Shown: positions 56,758 to 64,000 of the stretch, in pieces
How positions within the stretch are numbered: the stretch's first letter is position 1
How the letters are laid out: every line of letters begins with the position of its first letter
From: Photobacterium sanguinicancri
GTDB taxonomy: Bacteria; Pseudomonadota; Gammaproteobacteria; Enterobacterales; Vibrionaceae
Direction: 5' to 3'
DNA: 64,000 nt
NCBI RefSeq assembly: GCF_024346675.1
Contig: NZ_AP024851.1
Coordinates: 310,001-374,000 of the forward strand
Position numbers and translations under genes: made by a program
Notes under the pieces: generated by a model
Told to the model about the DNA's origin: nothing
The model's database searches: none
Seen by the model: only the letters and a program-made list of their open reading frames with translations

Positions 56758-58395
56758 ATGCCTTCAAACAGCCAATCTTCATCGCCATTGAAAATGAGTG
56801 CTCTGTTCGCTTCAATGAACTTACGCAACTGGGTCGCCAGCCTGCTCTTCATGTTTCTATGTGGTGCATTACTTGTTTCGACAAGTAGTTATGTGTCAAA
56901 GCTTTATTTGCAGCACACTATTAGCAATGATGCTAAAAACATGCTTCAGCAGTACAGTCAGCAAGTTGATTCTTTGGATAGTAAGCTGGAAACGCTGTCT
57001 AAATTATTTCTATTTGATTGCAAGGCATTAGATCGCCACCAGTTAAAGCATATTACCTACAATGATTATGCACTACGCCGTTTATCGTTGCATAACTCTG
57101 ATGGTTCTCAGTGTTCAAGTTTTGAAGGAGCAAGTGGTGAAAACAGCTTGTCACCCTTAATTTCAACCTTGTCTGAACAGTCTTCTTTGTGGGTAACATC
57201 TGGTTCTAGAAATGAGCAGAGTTTGCTAGTGGCACAGTGGCAAGGTGAAAAGGGGTCACTTTATGTGCACATGGAGCCGATAGTTACTGAAGCCATACGT
57301 CATAAATATTGCAAAAACTGTGTGCTGACGGCAATTTCAGCTGTTGATAATCCGACAGTTTCATTTTGGCGTGGTGATGCGGCGTTATTCTCACAACCTA
57401 TCTTATTTAGCATGAACCTAGACAATGGCATTAATATTCGTGTCTATGTGTCGCCTCAATTACTGTCTATCTACCACAGTAAAATGCTCATTCCGCTACT
57501 TATACTTGGCTTTGGTATTGGCTTTATTGCGTTAGTCATTATTCGCTTCTTTGAATATCGAAAAATGTCATTACATGCATTGGTTGAACAAGGGATAATA
57601 CAGCGAGAGTTTATACCTTATTATCAGCCGATTGTTGATGTATCGACTAATAGTCTGTACGGCTGCGAAATGTTGGCTCGCTGGAAACGGCATGGGCAAG
57701 GCCTGATATCTCCAATGGAGTTTATTCCTTATGTTGAGAAAAGCGGACAGATTTTACCGATAACAGAGCAGCTCATTGAGAAAGCGATCGGTGATGTTTC
57801 TAAGCTTAACTGGGGTGACACTCAACAAGTCATTAGTGTGAATATTGTACCCGATCAACTGGAACATGTTGAGGTGTTGGCAAGTTCACTCGCAATATTG
57901 GATGAGTCGCCTTTGTTGCCATCTCAACTGGCATTTGAAGTCACGGAACGTAAGCGTTTTACTAATTTATCGATGGCATCGCAAGTGATTGAGACACTCC
58001 GAACTCAAGGCATAGATGTGAAGCTAGACGATGCTGGAACAGGTTATGGTGGCTTCAGCTATATTCAACAACTGGATATTCGCAGTATTAAAATCGATAA
58101 AATGTTTGTTGAAACGATAGGAACAGCAGACCTTAAATTATCATTATTGGACTCGATAATTGCTTTTGGTCGTGAAGCTCAAATGGAAATGATAGCCGAA
58201 GGCGTTGAGACAGAGGAGCAGTCCCGCTATCTAGCTAAGCATGGAGTGACTTTACAGCAGGGCTTCTATTTTGGTCGTCCGATGCCATTTCGAGATTTTG
58301 CGTATTACTGCAAGAGTATGGTATCTCGAAAATCGTTAACTAAACGTTTTAATATCCCACCTACGCTGTTGTATAACCAAGTTGATGAGTGTTAA
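56758..58395 (+). CDS. CSS-motif EAL cyclic di-GMP phosphodiesterase
   Basis: This 545-residue membrane protein probably hydrolyses cyclic di-GMP. Membrane helices at about 24-45 and 244-264 bracket a periplasmic domain with the CSS motif at 119-121; this sensor class responds to disulphide state. The EAL domain follows from about 278. Its signature is EML (304-306) rather than EAL, but metal- and base-coordinating residues are present in SVNIVPDQL, FEVTERKRF, DDAGTGYG, KIDKMF and AEGVETEEQ. Catalytic activity is therefore expected. The ribosome binding site is weak. The EML variant is seen in active members. Confidence 0.92.
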   Translation: MPSNSQSSSPLKMSALFASMNLRNWVASLLFMFLCGALLVSTSSYVSKLYLQHTISNDAKNMLQQYSQQVDSLDSKLETLSKLFLFDCKALDRHQLKHITYNDYALRRLSLHNSDGSQCSSFEGASGENSLSPLISTLSEQSSLWVTSGSRNEQSLLVAQWQGEKGSLYVHMEPIVTEAIRHKYCKNCVLTAISAVDNPTVSFWRGDAALFSQPILFSMNLDNGINIRVYVSPQLLSIYHSKMLIPLLILGFGIGFIALVIIRFFEYRKMSLHALVEQGIIQREFIPYYQPIVDVSTNSLYGCEMLARWKRHGQGLISPMEFIPYVEKSGQILPITEQLIEKAIGDVSKLNWGDTQQVISVNIVPDQLEHVEVLASSLAILDESPLLPSQLAFEVTERKRFTNLSMASQVIETLRTQGIDVKLDDAGTGYGGFSYIQQLDIRSIKIDKMFVETIGTADLKLSLLDSIIAFGREAQMEMIAEGVETEEQSRYLAKHGVTLQQGFYFGRPMPFRDFAYYCKSMVSRKSLTKRFNIPPTLLYNQVDEC

Positions 58396-58407
58396 GTACT
58401 TAAAACA

Positions 58408-58443
58408 AAAAGTGCCAGCCAGTATAATCGACTTCGCTGGCAC
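58408..58443 (-). terminator. Terminator of nagZ, on the minus strand
   Basis: GTGCCAGC pairs with GCTGGCAC around a 16-base loop. On the minus strand it is followed by TTTTTGTTTT, about 80 bp past the nagZ stop; on the + strand the T run is poor. Confidence 0.8.
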
Positions 58444-58522
58444 ATATTGTTCTTTGTCTTATTGCACGTTGTATTGCCATGATGCGTTCATTTTAGTGAA
58501 GTAAACAGTACAACTCTTACTG

Positions 58523-59527
58523 TTAACCTTGGCTTGAGAGCCAATCTTCGCGTACGCGTTGAATAGTTGCTTGAGTTGATTTCCAGCGTTCAGTGCGAAT
58601 GAGATCGCTGTATTCGCCACAAGGGCGTTTTAATAGTGTTTCAAGTTGCGGTACTTGAGTTTGCGGTAAACCATCGAGTGCTTCAATAGCACCTTGGCGG
58701 TTATTACAAAGCATTACCATGTCGCAGCCAGCTTGTTGAGCTGCAATCGCACGTTCGCTGTAACTCCCCATCACGTCAGCGCCTTTCATGTTGAGGTCAT
58801 CTGAAAAGATGACACCTTTGAAACTAAGATCTTGGCGTAGTACTTTCTTAAGCCAGTATTCAGAACCACTTGCGGGTTGATCGTCATAAGCATCAAATAC
58901 AACGTGTGCTGGCATCATTGCATCTAATAGCTTGTGATCAATCAGTTGCTTAAATACTGTCATATCATGGTGTTTAATGTTGTCGCGAGAGTCGATAGGG
59001 GTTTCTAAGTGAGAATCAGCTAATACGCCACCATGTCCAGGGAAGTGTTTCCCTGTCGTTGCCATGCCTGCCTCTTTCATGCCTCTAATAAACTGAGACG
59101 CATAAGTGAATACTTGCTGCGGATCATCTGAAAACGCACGATCCCCAATAGCTTTACAATCAAAACCTAGGTCTAATACAGGAGCTAAGCTGAGATCGAT
59201 GTCCATAGCGAGCAATTCAGCCGCCATCAGCCAGCCACCTTGAAGAGCTAGCGTTTGTCCTTCTTTTTGTGCAGCAAAGGCCTTAGCGGGTGGTAAAAGT
59301 GTAAATTCATCGCGGAAGCGTTGAACGCGGCCACCTTCTTGATCGACTGCGATCAGCATAGGGCGGTTCGCTGTTTTTCTAATATCTTTTACTAATGCAC
59401 GCAGTTGGGCGCGATCGTGATAATTTCGGGCAAAAAAGATAATCCCACCGACTGTAGGATGTTGAATTATTTCACGTTCTTCTGCATCTAGCTCGTAGCC
59501 AGATACATCAAGCATTAATGGGCCCAT
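58523..59527 (-). CDS. nagZ: Beta-N-acetylhexosaminidase (GH3) of peptidoglycan recycling
   Basis: NagZ removes N-acetylglucosamine from muropeptides in the cytoplasm during peptidoglycan recycling. The ATG at 59527, with GGAG six bases upstream, gives 334 residues, the expected size; the GTG at 59533 lies on the binding site. The catalytic loop [14 protein letters not shown] lies near 165, the nucleophile Asp is in [10 protein letters not shown] near 245, and [11 protein letters not shown] lies near 60. All are intact. It is a single gene here, without the ycfP/ycfO neighbours of enterobacteria. Confidence 0.95.
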   Translation of the reverse strand: MGPLMLDVSGYELDAEEREIIQHPTVGGIIFFARNYHDRAQLRALVKDIRKTANRPMLIAVDQEGGRVQRFRDEFTLLPPAKAFAAQKEGQTLALQGGWLMAAELLAMDIDLSLAPVLDLGFDCKAIGDRAFSDDPQQVFTYASQFIRGMKEAGMATTGKHFPGHGGVLADSHLETPIDSRDNIKHHDMTVFKQLIDHKLLDAMMPAHVVFDAYDDQPASGSEYWLKKVLRQDLSFKGVIFSDDLNMKGADVMGSYSERAIAAQQAGCDMVMLCNNRQGAIEALDGLPQTQVPQLETLLKRPCGEYSDLIRTERWKSTQATIQRVREDWLSSQG

Positions 59528-59895
59528 GATCACTCCGCAGATTGGCTCATAACAGCGCTTTTATCATTGTATTTATCAATGTATCAGGCGGTTATTAGTA
59601 CATAATTTTTAAGTGGCAATAACTTAGCATAGTGGCAAATATCCGCAATTTATAATCGCTATTGCGCACTATTGTTTCTACATGAAAACACTGTGATGAT
59701 TGGATAAAATAAAGGGAAAAGAGAACTTGTTGGTTATCTGTTCGATTGTGTTGAAAATAGCCATTAAATTGCGAGTATTATCACATTTCATGCGTGTTCG
59801 TATCACTCTATTACTTTATTATGTGATCAATGTAGCTGCGATTGTGTGTGTGCTTGTTTAGACTGTTTCCTTAATAAACAGTTAGGTTAGTTCAT
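59528..59895. other. Intergenic region between nagZ and ycdZ
   Basis: The two genes are divergent, so this 368-bp gap should hold both promoters. No ORF or RNA gene was recognised. Confidence 0.45.
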
Positions 59896-60384
59896 ATGTC
59901 AGTGCTAGTTGCAATCGCGATCACTACGGGTATTTTATCGGGTATTTGGGGATGGGTGGCCGTCTCTTTAGGTTTACTAAGTTGGGCTGGCTTTCTTGGC
60001 TGTACAACGTATTTTGCATCACCCAAAGATGGTCTTAAAGGTGTTGGCTTAAGTATTGCGACGAACCTAAGCGGTGTTTTTTGGGCGATGGTTATTCTTA
60101 AGCTATCCAGTGAGTTTAGCTTAGAGATCATTGGCTATATAGTCACTGCCGTTGTTGCATTCTTTATGTGCGTACAAGCAAAGCAGACTTGGCTGAACTT
60201 TATTCCAGGTACTTTCATTGGATCGTGTGCAACCTTTGCAGCTAACGGTGACTGGCAGCTTGTTGTGCCTTCATTATTACTGGGTGTCGTGTTTGGCTAT
60301 TGCATGAAGTCGTCTGGCTTGTGGCTAAAAGAAAAACTAGATGTGACCCCAAAGGCGCTAAGCGCAGCGGATGACGCTCAATAA
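59896..60384 (+). CDS. ycdZ: YcdZ-like DUF1097 membrane protein
   Basis: This 162-residue protein has about five membrane helices and is clearly similar to E. coli YcdZ. The opening ITTGILSGIWGWVAVSLGLL matches almost residue for residue from memory, as does the PGTFIGSCATFA segment. The function of YcdZ is unknown. The C-terminal tail is charged. It is a single gene with its own terminator, and the Shine-Dalgarno is weak. Confidence 0.92.
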   Translation: MSVLVAIAITTGILSGIWGWVAVSLGLLSWAGFLGCTTYFASPKDGLKGVGLSIATNLSGVFWAMVILKLSSEFSLEIIGYIVTAVVAFFMCVQAKQTWLNFIPGTFIGSCATFAANGDWQLVVPSLLLGVVFGYCMKSSGLWLKEKLDVTPKALSAADDAQ

Positions 60385-60446
60385 CGTCGGCTAGTTAATA
60401 CGATAAGTCAGCCACAGTTTTAATACTGTGCAAAATATGTAAAGAA

Positions 60447-60482
60447 AAGCCCCTTTCGACGGTAGTGAAAGGGGCTTTTTTA
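60447..60482 (+). terminator. Terminator of ycdZ
   Basis: AAAGCCCCTTTC pairs with GAAAGGGGCTTT around a nine-base loop, followed by TTTTT. This is among the strongest terminators in the window. Confidence 0.95.
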
Positions 60483-60566
60483 TTGAGCCGAAATAGCGGT
60501 TAGAGAGACGCTTATCGTTAATATCAATCAAAGTATCGATAGCACAATTGTCTTTAAAAAATGAAT

Positions 60567-60956
60567 TTAAAGTGTTTCGGACAAAAGCGGGTGCTCTGTA
60601 TGTATTGTTGGTTGTTGCTGATTGAAGTTAGGTACTGTTGTGCGGCCCAGCATAGATAACGTCACTAACCAGGTAGCATATGGAATCTTAGCTTCACCGT
60701 CGCGCCAGCGTTTAATCATACGACCTGCGTTACCGCGAGAGGCTGAAGAACCTAGCATATAAGCGATGTCAGTTTCTGATAGACCAAGCAATGCTTTCAG
60801 AGAATCCAACGCTTCGTTGATTTCAACCTGAGAAGGGTGCTGCCAGCCAATAAGAGGTGACTTGATGTTTTGCGGAGCATTATGGTTGTCGGCTAACCAT
60901 TGTAAAAAAGTAGATGTTGATTTCATAAAACGGAAGTCGGTAGTTAATTTGTCCAT
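60567..60956 (-). CDS. Small HTH-like regulatory protein
   Basis: This 129-residue soluble protein has a helical core at about 42-100. The segment LLGLSETDIAYMLGSSASRGNAGRMIKRWRDG looks like the helix-turn-helix of XRE-type or phage-derived proteins. The C-terminal tail is Gln/Thr/Pro-rich. Function is unknown; DNA binding is inferred from the helix pattern only. An in-frame ATG ten residues downstream of the chosen start could also be used. It is a single leftward gene, convergent with ycdZ. Confidence 0.7.
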   Translation of the reverse strand: MDKLTTDFRFMKSTSTFLQWLADNHNAPQNIKSPLIGWQHPSQVEINEALDSLKALLGLSETDIAYMLGSSASRGNAGRMIKRWRDGEAKIPYATWLVTLSMLGRTTVPNFNQQQPTIHTEHPLLSETL

Positions 60957-61317
60957 AGTGTGTGCTTCTTGTATTTTCCATGATTAGACTATGACTACTT
61001 CTTAGTGAGTAGCTTATAGCACTGTTAGTGTCTTATTCGCAGTAGATAACCCGAAGGCTACCTAACGAAATTTAATGTACATAATTTTTTAAAGACACCA
61101 TTCTGTATTTGTACGGTGTTTGATTAATGTGGATTCTATACCGATATAAGTGTAATTATCAATATTACTTTTTAATTAATACATAGAATAAATGCTAATT
61201 AATAAAAAAGTAATGAATAATCATACGCAAGCATCCATTAGGGATGTTCATTTATTTTTCTGAAGTCTAATGCTGTGTGGTCATTTTCATAATGTAAGTT
61301 TGCATAATTAACATAAC
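60957..61317. other. Intergenic region upstream of the HTH-like gene
   Basis: This is a 361-bp AT-rich gap between two leftward genes. It should hold the promoter of the HTH-like gene. No terminator or RNA was recognised. Confidence 0.4.
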
Positions 61318-61947
61318 CTAAAAACGGTAATTGGCACCAAAATATACAACCGTTAGCATGCTGTTCGTAACATTAGAAGTGTTATTGGATTGATTATTTT
61401 TATTGCTCATTGAGCTATTCATTACTGACAATCGCATACCAAAGTCGAGTGAAAAGTGCCGACCTATGCGGCCAACTATTCCCGTTTGCGCACCATAGGT
61501 TAGACCTGACGAGGTGAAATTGTAAAAGTCCTTGCTGCTGTCGATTGTTTCTCGTTGATGAAAACCGCCATGAATTCCCACATAGGGGTTCCAATTGCGT
61601 TGCGATAAGAAGAGGTACTCTACGTTGAGTAGGTGCTGAGAAATACTACCGCTTGTTTTCATTACGAGTTTATCGGCACTATTGAGTTGTTCTGTCTCAG
61701 AATCATACTGCTCAAAAGTGTAAAATATTCGATATCGATTCATGTCAGACACCCAACCAATATCAATACCAAACCCACCATATATATCTGCATCTTCTGA
61801 AGGTGATTCGCTTGATTGGTCAGCGTTTAATTCTTGGTTGGAGTCGATCTCACTGAAACCTAACTTACTACCAATATACATAGAAGCATGGGCATGATAA
61901 GACGAAAAGAGTAAAGCTAGGAAAATTATTTTTATGGTTTTAGTCAT
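61318..61947 (-). CDS. Small outer-membrane beta-barrel protein
   Basis: This 209-residue protein starts at ATG 61947, with signal peptide MTKTIKIIFLALLFSSYHAHA. Alternating amphipathic strands follow, including FGIDIGWV, YRIFYTFEQYDSE, YVGIHGGFH and YGAQTGIVG, and it ends in YFGANYRF with the terminal Phe favoured by the barrel assembly machinery. It resembles eight-stranded OmpX/OmpW/Ail-like barrels, but the exact family is unclear. Loops are Ser/Asn-rich. It is a single leftward gene. Confidence 0.8.
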   Translation of the reverse strand: MTKTIKIIFLALLFSSYHAHASMYIGSKLGFSEIDSNQELNADQSSESPSEDADIYGGFGIDIGWVSDMNRYRIFYTFEQYDSETEQLNSADKLVMKTSGSISQHLLNVEYLFLSQRNWNPYVGIHGGFHQRETIDSSKDFYNFTSSGLTYGAQTGIVGRIGRHFSLDFGMRLSVMNSSMSNKNNQSNNTSNVTNSMLTVVYFGANYRF

Positions 61948-62268
61948 GACATAACGGTGTTTTTCAGTATTTGGAATACACATCATATAGATAGTTAGCT
62001 CAACAATAAAATATCGTTTTATTGTTGTAGTGCTCCATATTGGAGGTAATCTCTATTGGGGTAATAATAAAACCCACATGTGGTGGTTAAAAACTGCTTT
62101 TATATTATAACCTTATGATTATTTGTTATCTTATAACTATTTACGACTTCATTACTAAAAGTGAAGGGATTATTTTAATAGAGCTATTATTGAATCGTAC
62201 ATTGTGACTATAAAATAAGCGTTAACAGCTATAGTTAATATGATGGAATCACTGTGGAGGAGGAAGTT
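61948..62268. other. Intergenic region
   Basis: Flanking genes are divergent, so promoters for both should lie here. It is AT-rich, with no accepted ORF. Confidence 0.4.
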
Positions 62269-62517
62269 ATGGTACTTTCAGAGTGTAAAAGTCTCTATCA
62301 GGAGCAGCGTTTCATTGAAGCTAGGCTTGTACACGATTTCTTAAGTGCAGGGTGGGGGGTACACTTTATCGAGCCTGGGGGACAGGATCACCCTGTTACC
62401 GATACATACGGCAACCCATGCAGTTTTGATTCGTTACAGCAAGCAGAAGCCATTGTGCATCAGGTAGGTGACTGTCCTATTGCTATTGATTCATTGTTCC
62501 GTTTTGCTGAGCGTTAG
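62269..62517 (+). CDS. Small protein of unknown function
   Basis: This gene encodes 82 residues from ATG 62269, preceded by GGAGGAGG. The in-frame GTG at 62254 lies at the binding site. The protein is acidic to neutral, without membrane segments, and has three cysteines. The pattern EARLVHDFLSAGWGVHFIEPGG suggests a compact alpha/beta fold, but I do not recognise it. Codon use is normal, and a strong terminator follows, so it is probably real. Confidence 0.72.
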   Translation: MVLSECKSLYQEQRFIEARLVHDFLSAGWGVHFIEPGGQDHPVTDTYGNPCSFDSLQQAEAIVHQVGDCPIAIDSLFRFAER

Positions 62518-62532
62518 CTTCTACGCTGTAAT

Positions 62533-62564
62533 AAAAAAGCCCAAAGTAGACTTTGGGCTTTTAT
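62533..62564. terminator. Bidirectional terminator
   Basis: AAAAGCCCAAAGT pairs with ACTTTGGGCTTTT with a two-base loop. It lies between the small protein gene and the convergent plsC gene. Confidence 0.93.
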
Positions 62565-62605
62565 GACTGGGTTTATTTAACCGACTTAGCTTTGTTTACC
62601 GTGCT

Positions 62606-63358
62606 TTAATCCGCTTGTAGAGAAGCATTTTGTTGTGCTTCTAATTGCTCAACTTCTTTATCAAGCTCTGCGATTTTATCACTCATCAGTTTATGGCAAT
62701 GATCTGCTAAAGCGCGAGCTTCATTGGTGCTGTAGCCTGAGACATCGATTGGCTCTAACATTTCGGCAATCACGACACCATTTGTACGACGGTTTAGATC
62801 AATTTTGTTGTGAGTAGTACTTACACACATTGGAATAATAGGTACACCAGCTTCAATTGCCATACGGAAAGCCCCCGTTTTGAATGGCAATAACCCTCTG
62901 CCTTTACTGCGTGTACCTTCTGGATAAATCCACACTGACAGATTACGCTGATGAATGGCTTCAACCACTTGTTTAATCGTGTTACGCGCTTTTGATTTGT
63001 TATCACGATCGATCAGGATATTACCCGTGATCCAGTAGAGTTGGCCGAAAAAGGGTAGCCACAATAAGCTCTTTTTCCCGAGTGATACGGTACGAGGTTG
63101 AAGCATGCCAGGTGCAGTAACAAAGTCAAAAATGCTTTGGTGATTAGAGATATAAACGCTATTACCTGCATTTTGCACACGTTCAGTACCACGTTGGATA
63201 AGTTGAACGCCAACTAATTTATGGAGCTGATTAAACCAACGACAGAAAAAGTGGACATGCTTAGGATCGCGCGGGCTAAATAAGCAATAAATAAGCGCAA
63301 AAAGTGTCATGAAAATGATAAAAATTGCCGCAAGTATTATGCGGATAAAACTAAGCAC
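62606..63358 (-). CDS. plsC: 1-acyl-sn-glycerol-3-phosphate acyltransferase
   Basis: PlsC adds the second acyl chain to lysophosphatidate in phospholipid synthesis at the inner membrane. It has 250 residues, starting at GTG 63358 with AGGGAG upstream. One or two hydrophobic helices occupy residues 1-25. The HX4D motif is in SNHQSIFD near 73 and the substrate-binding EGTRSKGRG near 145, with VPIIPMCVS near 173. The C-terminal tail is a charged coiled-coil-like helix. It is a single leftward gene. Confidence 0.93.
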   Translation of the reverse strand: MLSFIRIILAAIFIIFMTLFALIYCLFSPRDPKHVHFFCRWFNQLHKLVGVQLIQRGTERVQNAGNSVYISNHQSIFDFVTAPGMLQPRTVSLGKKSLLWLPFFGQLYWITGNILIDRDNKSKARNTIKQVVEAIHQRNLSVWIYPEGTRSKGRGLLPFKTGAFRMAIEAGVPIIPMCVSTTHNKIDLNRRTNGVVIAEMLEPIDVSGYSTNEARALADHCHKLMSDKIAELDKEVEQLEAQQNASLQAD

Positions 63359-63941
63359 ATTGACTCCCTAATCAAAGCTGAGGTCGTATCCAATGATACG
63401 AAATAGGTATAAAACAAATTAACTGTACCTGTCTAGATTGACGAATTCTTGTCAAACTTTACATTAGAGTAACAAACTTATTTTTCAAAATCATACATGA
63501 GTGGCGATGTGAATTACATAATTCTTAATAATAACAATACAATAGTAGTATCGCGCCACGATGTAGCACGCATTATGAAATGAAACATCAATGATAGCTA
63601 GTAACAGCGGCTAATTTATTTTTAGTGTGAGGATGAAAACAGCTCAATTGAATAACAATCTATTGTGACGTTTAGCTGCATCTATGATGCGTATTCATGA
63701 TGAATACACTATGTAGTGGAAAATTTTTTCTAGCGTTTGAAGTGTGACATAAATCCAAGGGTTGAATATGAAGTCATAAATTTACTGTATTTATTCACTA
63801 TCTGTATGCAATATAGATTATTCATTCGGTCACTTTTTAGTTAGTGAAAAAAACGTGTTACCGTAAACCTATTTAGTACAGTTTACTAATGATCTAACTG
63901 TTTGATTAATAAACATTAAAACCTTCTGTTGTGTGGAGTTT
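63359..63941. other. AT-rich region at the right end of the window
   Basis: No protein gene was found in the last 640 bp. The plsC promoter should lie near 63360-63450. A strong rightward terminator at 63942-63970 suggests an RNA gene or a leader of a gene beyond the window. Confidence 0.45.
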
Positions 63942-63970
63942 AAGGCTTTCGTATGTGAAGCCTTTTTTTT
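63942..63970 (+). terminator. Rightward terminator without an upstream protein gene
   Basis: AAGGCTT (63942-63948) pairs with AAGCCTT (63958-63964) around a nine-base loop, followed by a run of T residues to 63970. The nearest upstream protein gene on this strand ends at 62517, behind another terminator. Confidence 0.85.
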
Positions 63971-64000
63971 TACCTTTTATTTCTGTCTTTGCGTACTACC

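Noticed and set aside
1..64000. CRISPR arrays, rRNA genes, transposases, prophage genes
   Set aside because: No regularly spaced repeats, rRNA sequence, transposase motif or phage structural gene was seen anywhere in the window.

Overview
The window looks like chromosomal DNA of a marine Vibrionaceae gammaproteobacterium, most likely Photobacterium or a close relative. The grounds are a thermolabile-hemolysin type phospholipase, a kbl-tdh operon beside a LysR gene, a ToxR-like membrane regulator, a YcdZ homologue, a CSS-motif EAL protein, moderate AT-richness and many strong intrinsic terminators. The species is an inference from gene content; no database was consulted. No insertion sequence, prophage, CRISPR array or rRNA was seen.

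Layout. 1-4.8 kb: the 3'-truncated end of a TDT-family transporter, a TPR-GAF-GGDEF diguanylate cyclase, one tRNA-Ser(TGA) with a decayed copy of its 3' end about 250 bp downstream, and a small conserved-looking protein. 4.9-10.3 kb: the threonine-degrading kbl-tdh operon with a divergent LysR gene, then a quinone-oxidoreductase-like gene with its own divergent LysR gene. 10.6-17.3 kb: TLH phospholipase, a threonine-aldolase-like enzyme, an AbrB-type membrane protein, and a ToxR-like regulator facing an autotransporter-type outer-membrane barrel. 17.4-23 kb: an HD-GYP phosphodiesterase, a small acidic protein and a 1029-residue repeat lipoprotein.

23.1-36.3 kb is the metabolic core. A MerR-type regulator (liuR) lies between a leftward leucine-degradation operon (liuA-liuB-liuC-HMG-CoA lyase) and a rightward valine/isoleucine operon in the order ivdABCDEFG. 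ETF and ETF-quinone oxidoreductase (44-47.6 kb) and a branched-chain 2-oxoacid dehydrogenase operon (bkdA1-bkdA2-bkdB, 49.8-53.1 kb) supply electron transfer and the preceding decarboxylation step. Near-identical palindromes, probable LiuR operators, sit in the liuR/ivdA gap and in the etfD/etfB gap, which suggests one regulon spread over about 22 kb. The biotin-carboxylase subunit of methylcrotonyl-CoA carboxylase (liuD) and the E3 subunit of the dehydrogenase are not in the window.

Between and after these are a small lipoprotein, a VOC protein, a methyltransferase, a 35-residue membrane peptide, a LysR/EamA divergent pair, an alpha-amylase-family lipoprotein, cutA, a glycine-zipper lipoprotein, a protein with weak primase-polymerase-like motifs, a MOSC protein, a divergent CDF transporter, a 34-residue membrane peptide, an EAL phosphodiesterase, nagZ, ycdZ, a small HTH-like protein, an outer-membrane barrel and plsC. 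The last 640 bp hold no protein gene but end in a strong terminator that could belong to an sRNA or a leader.
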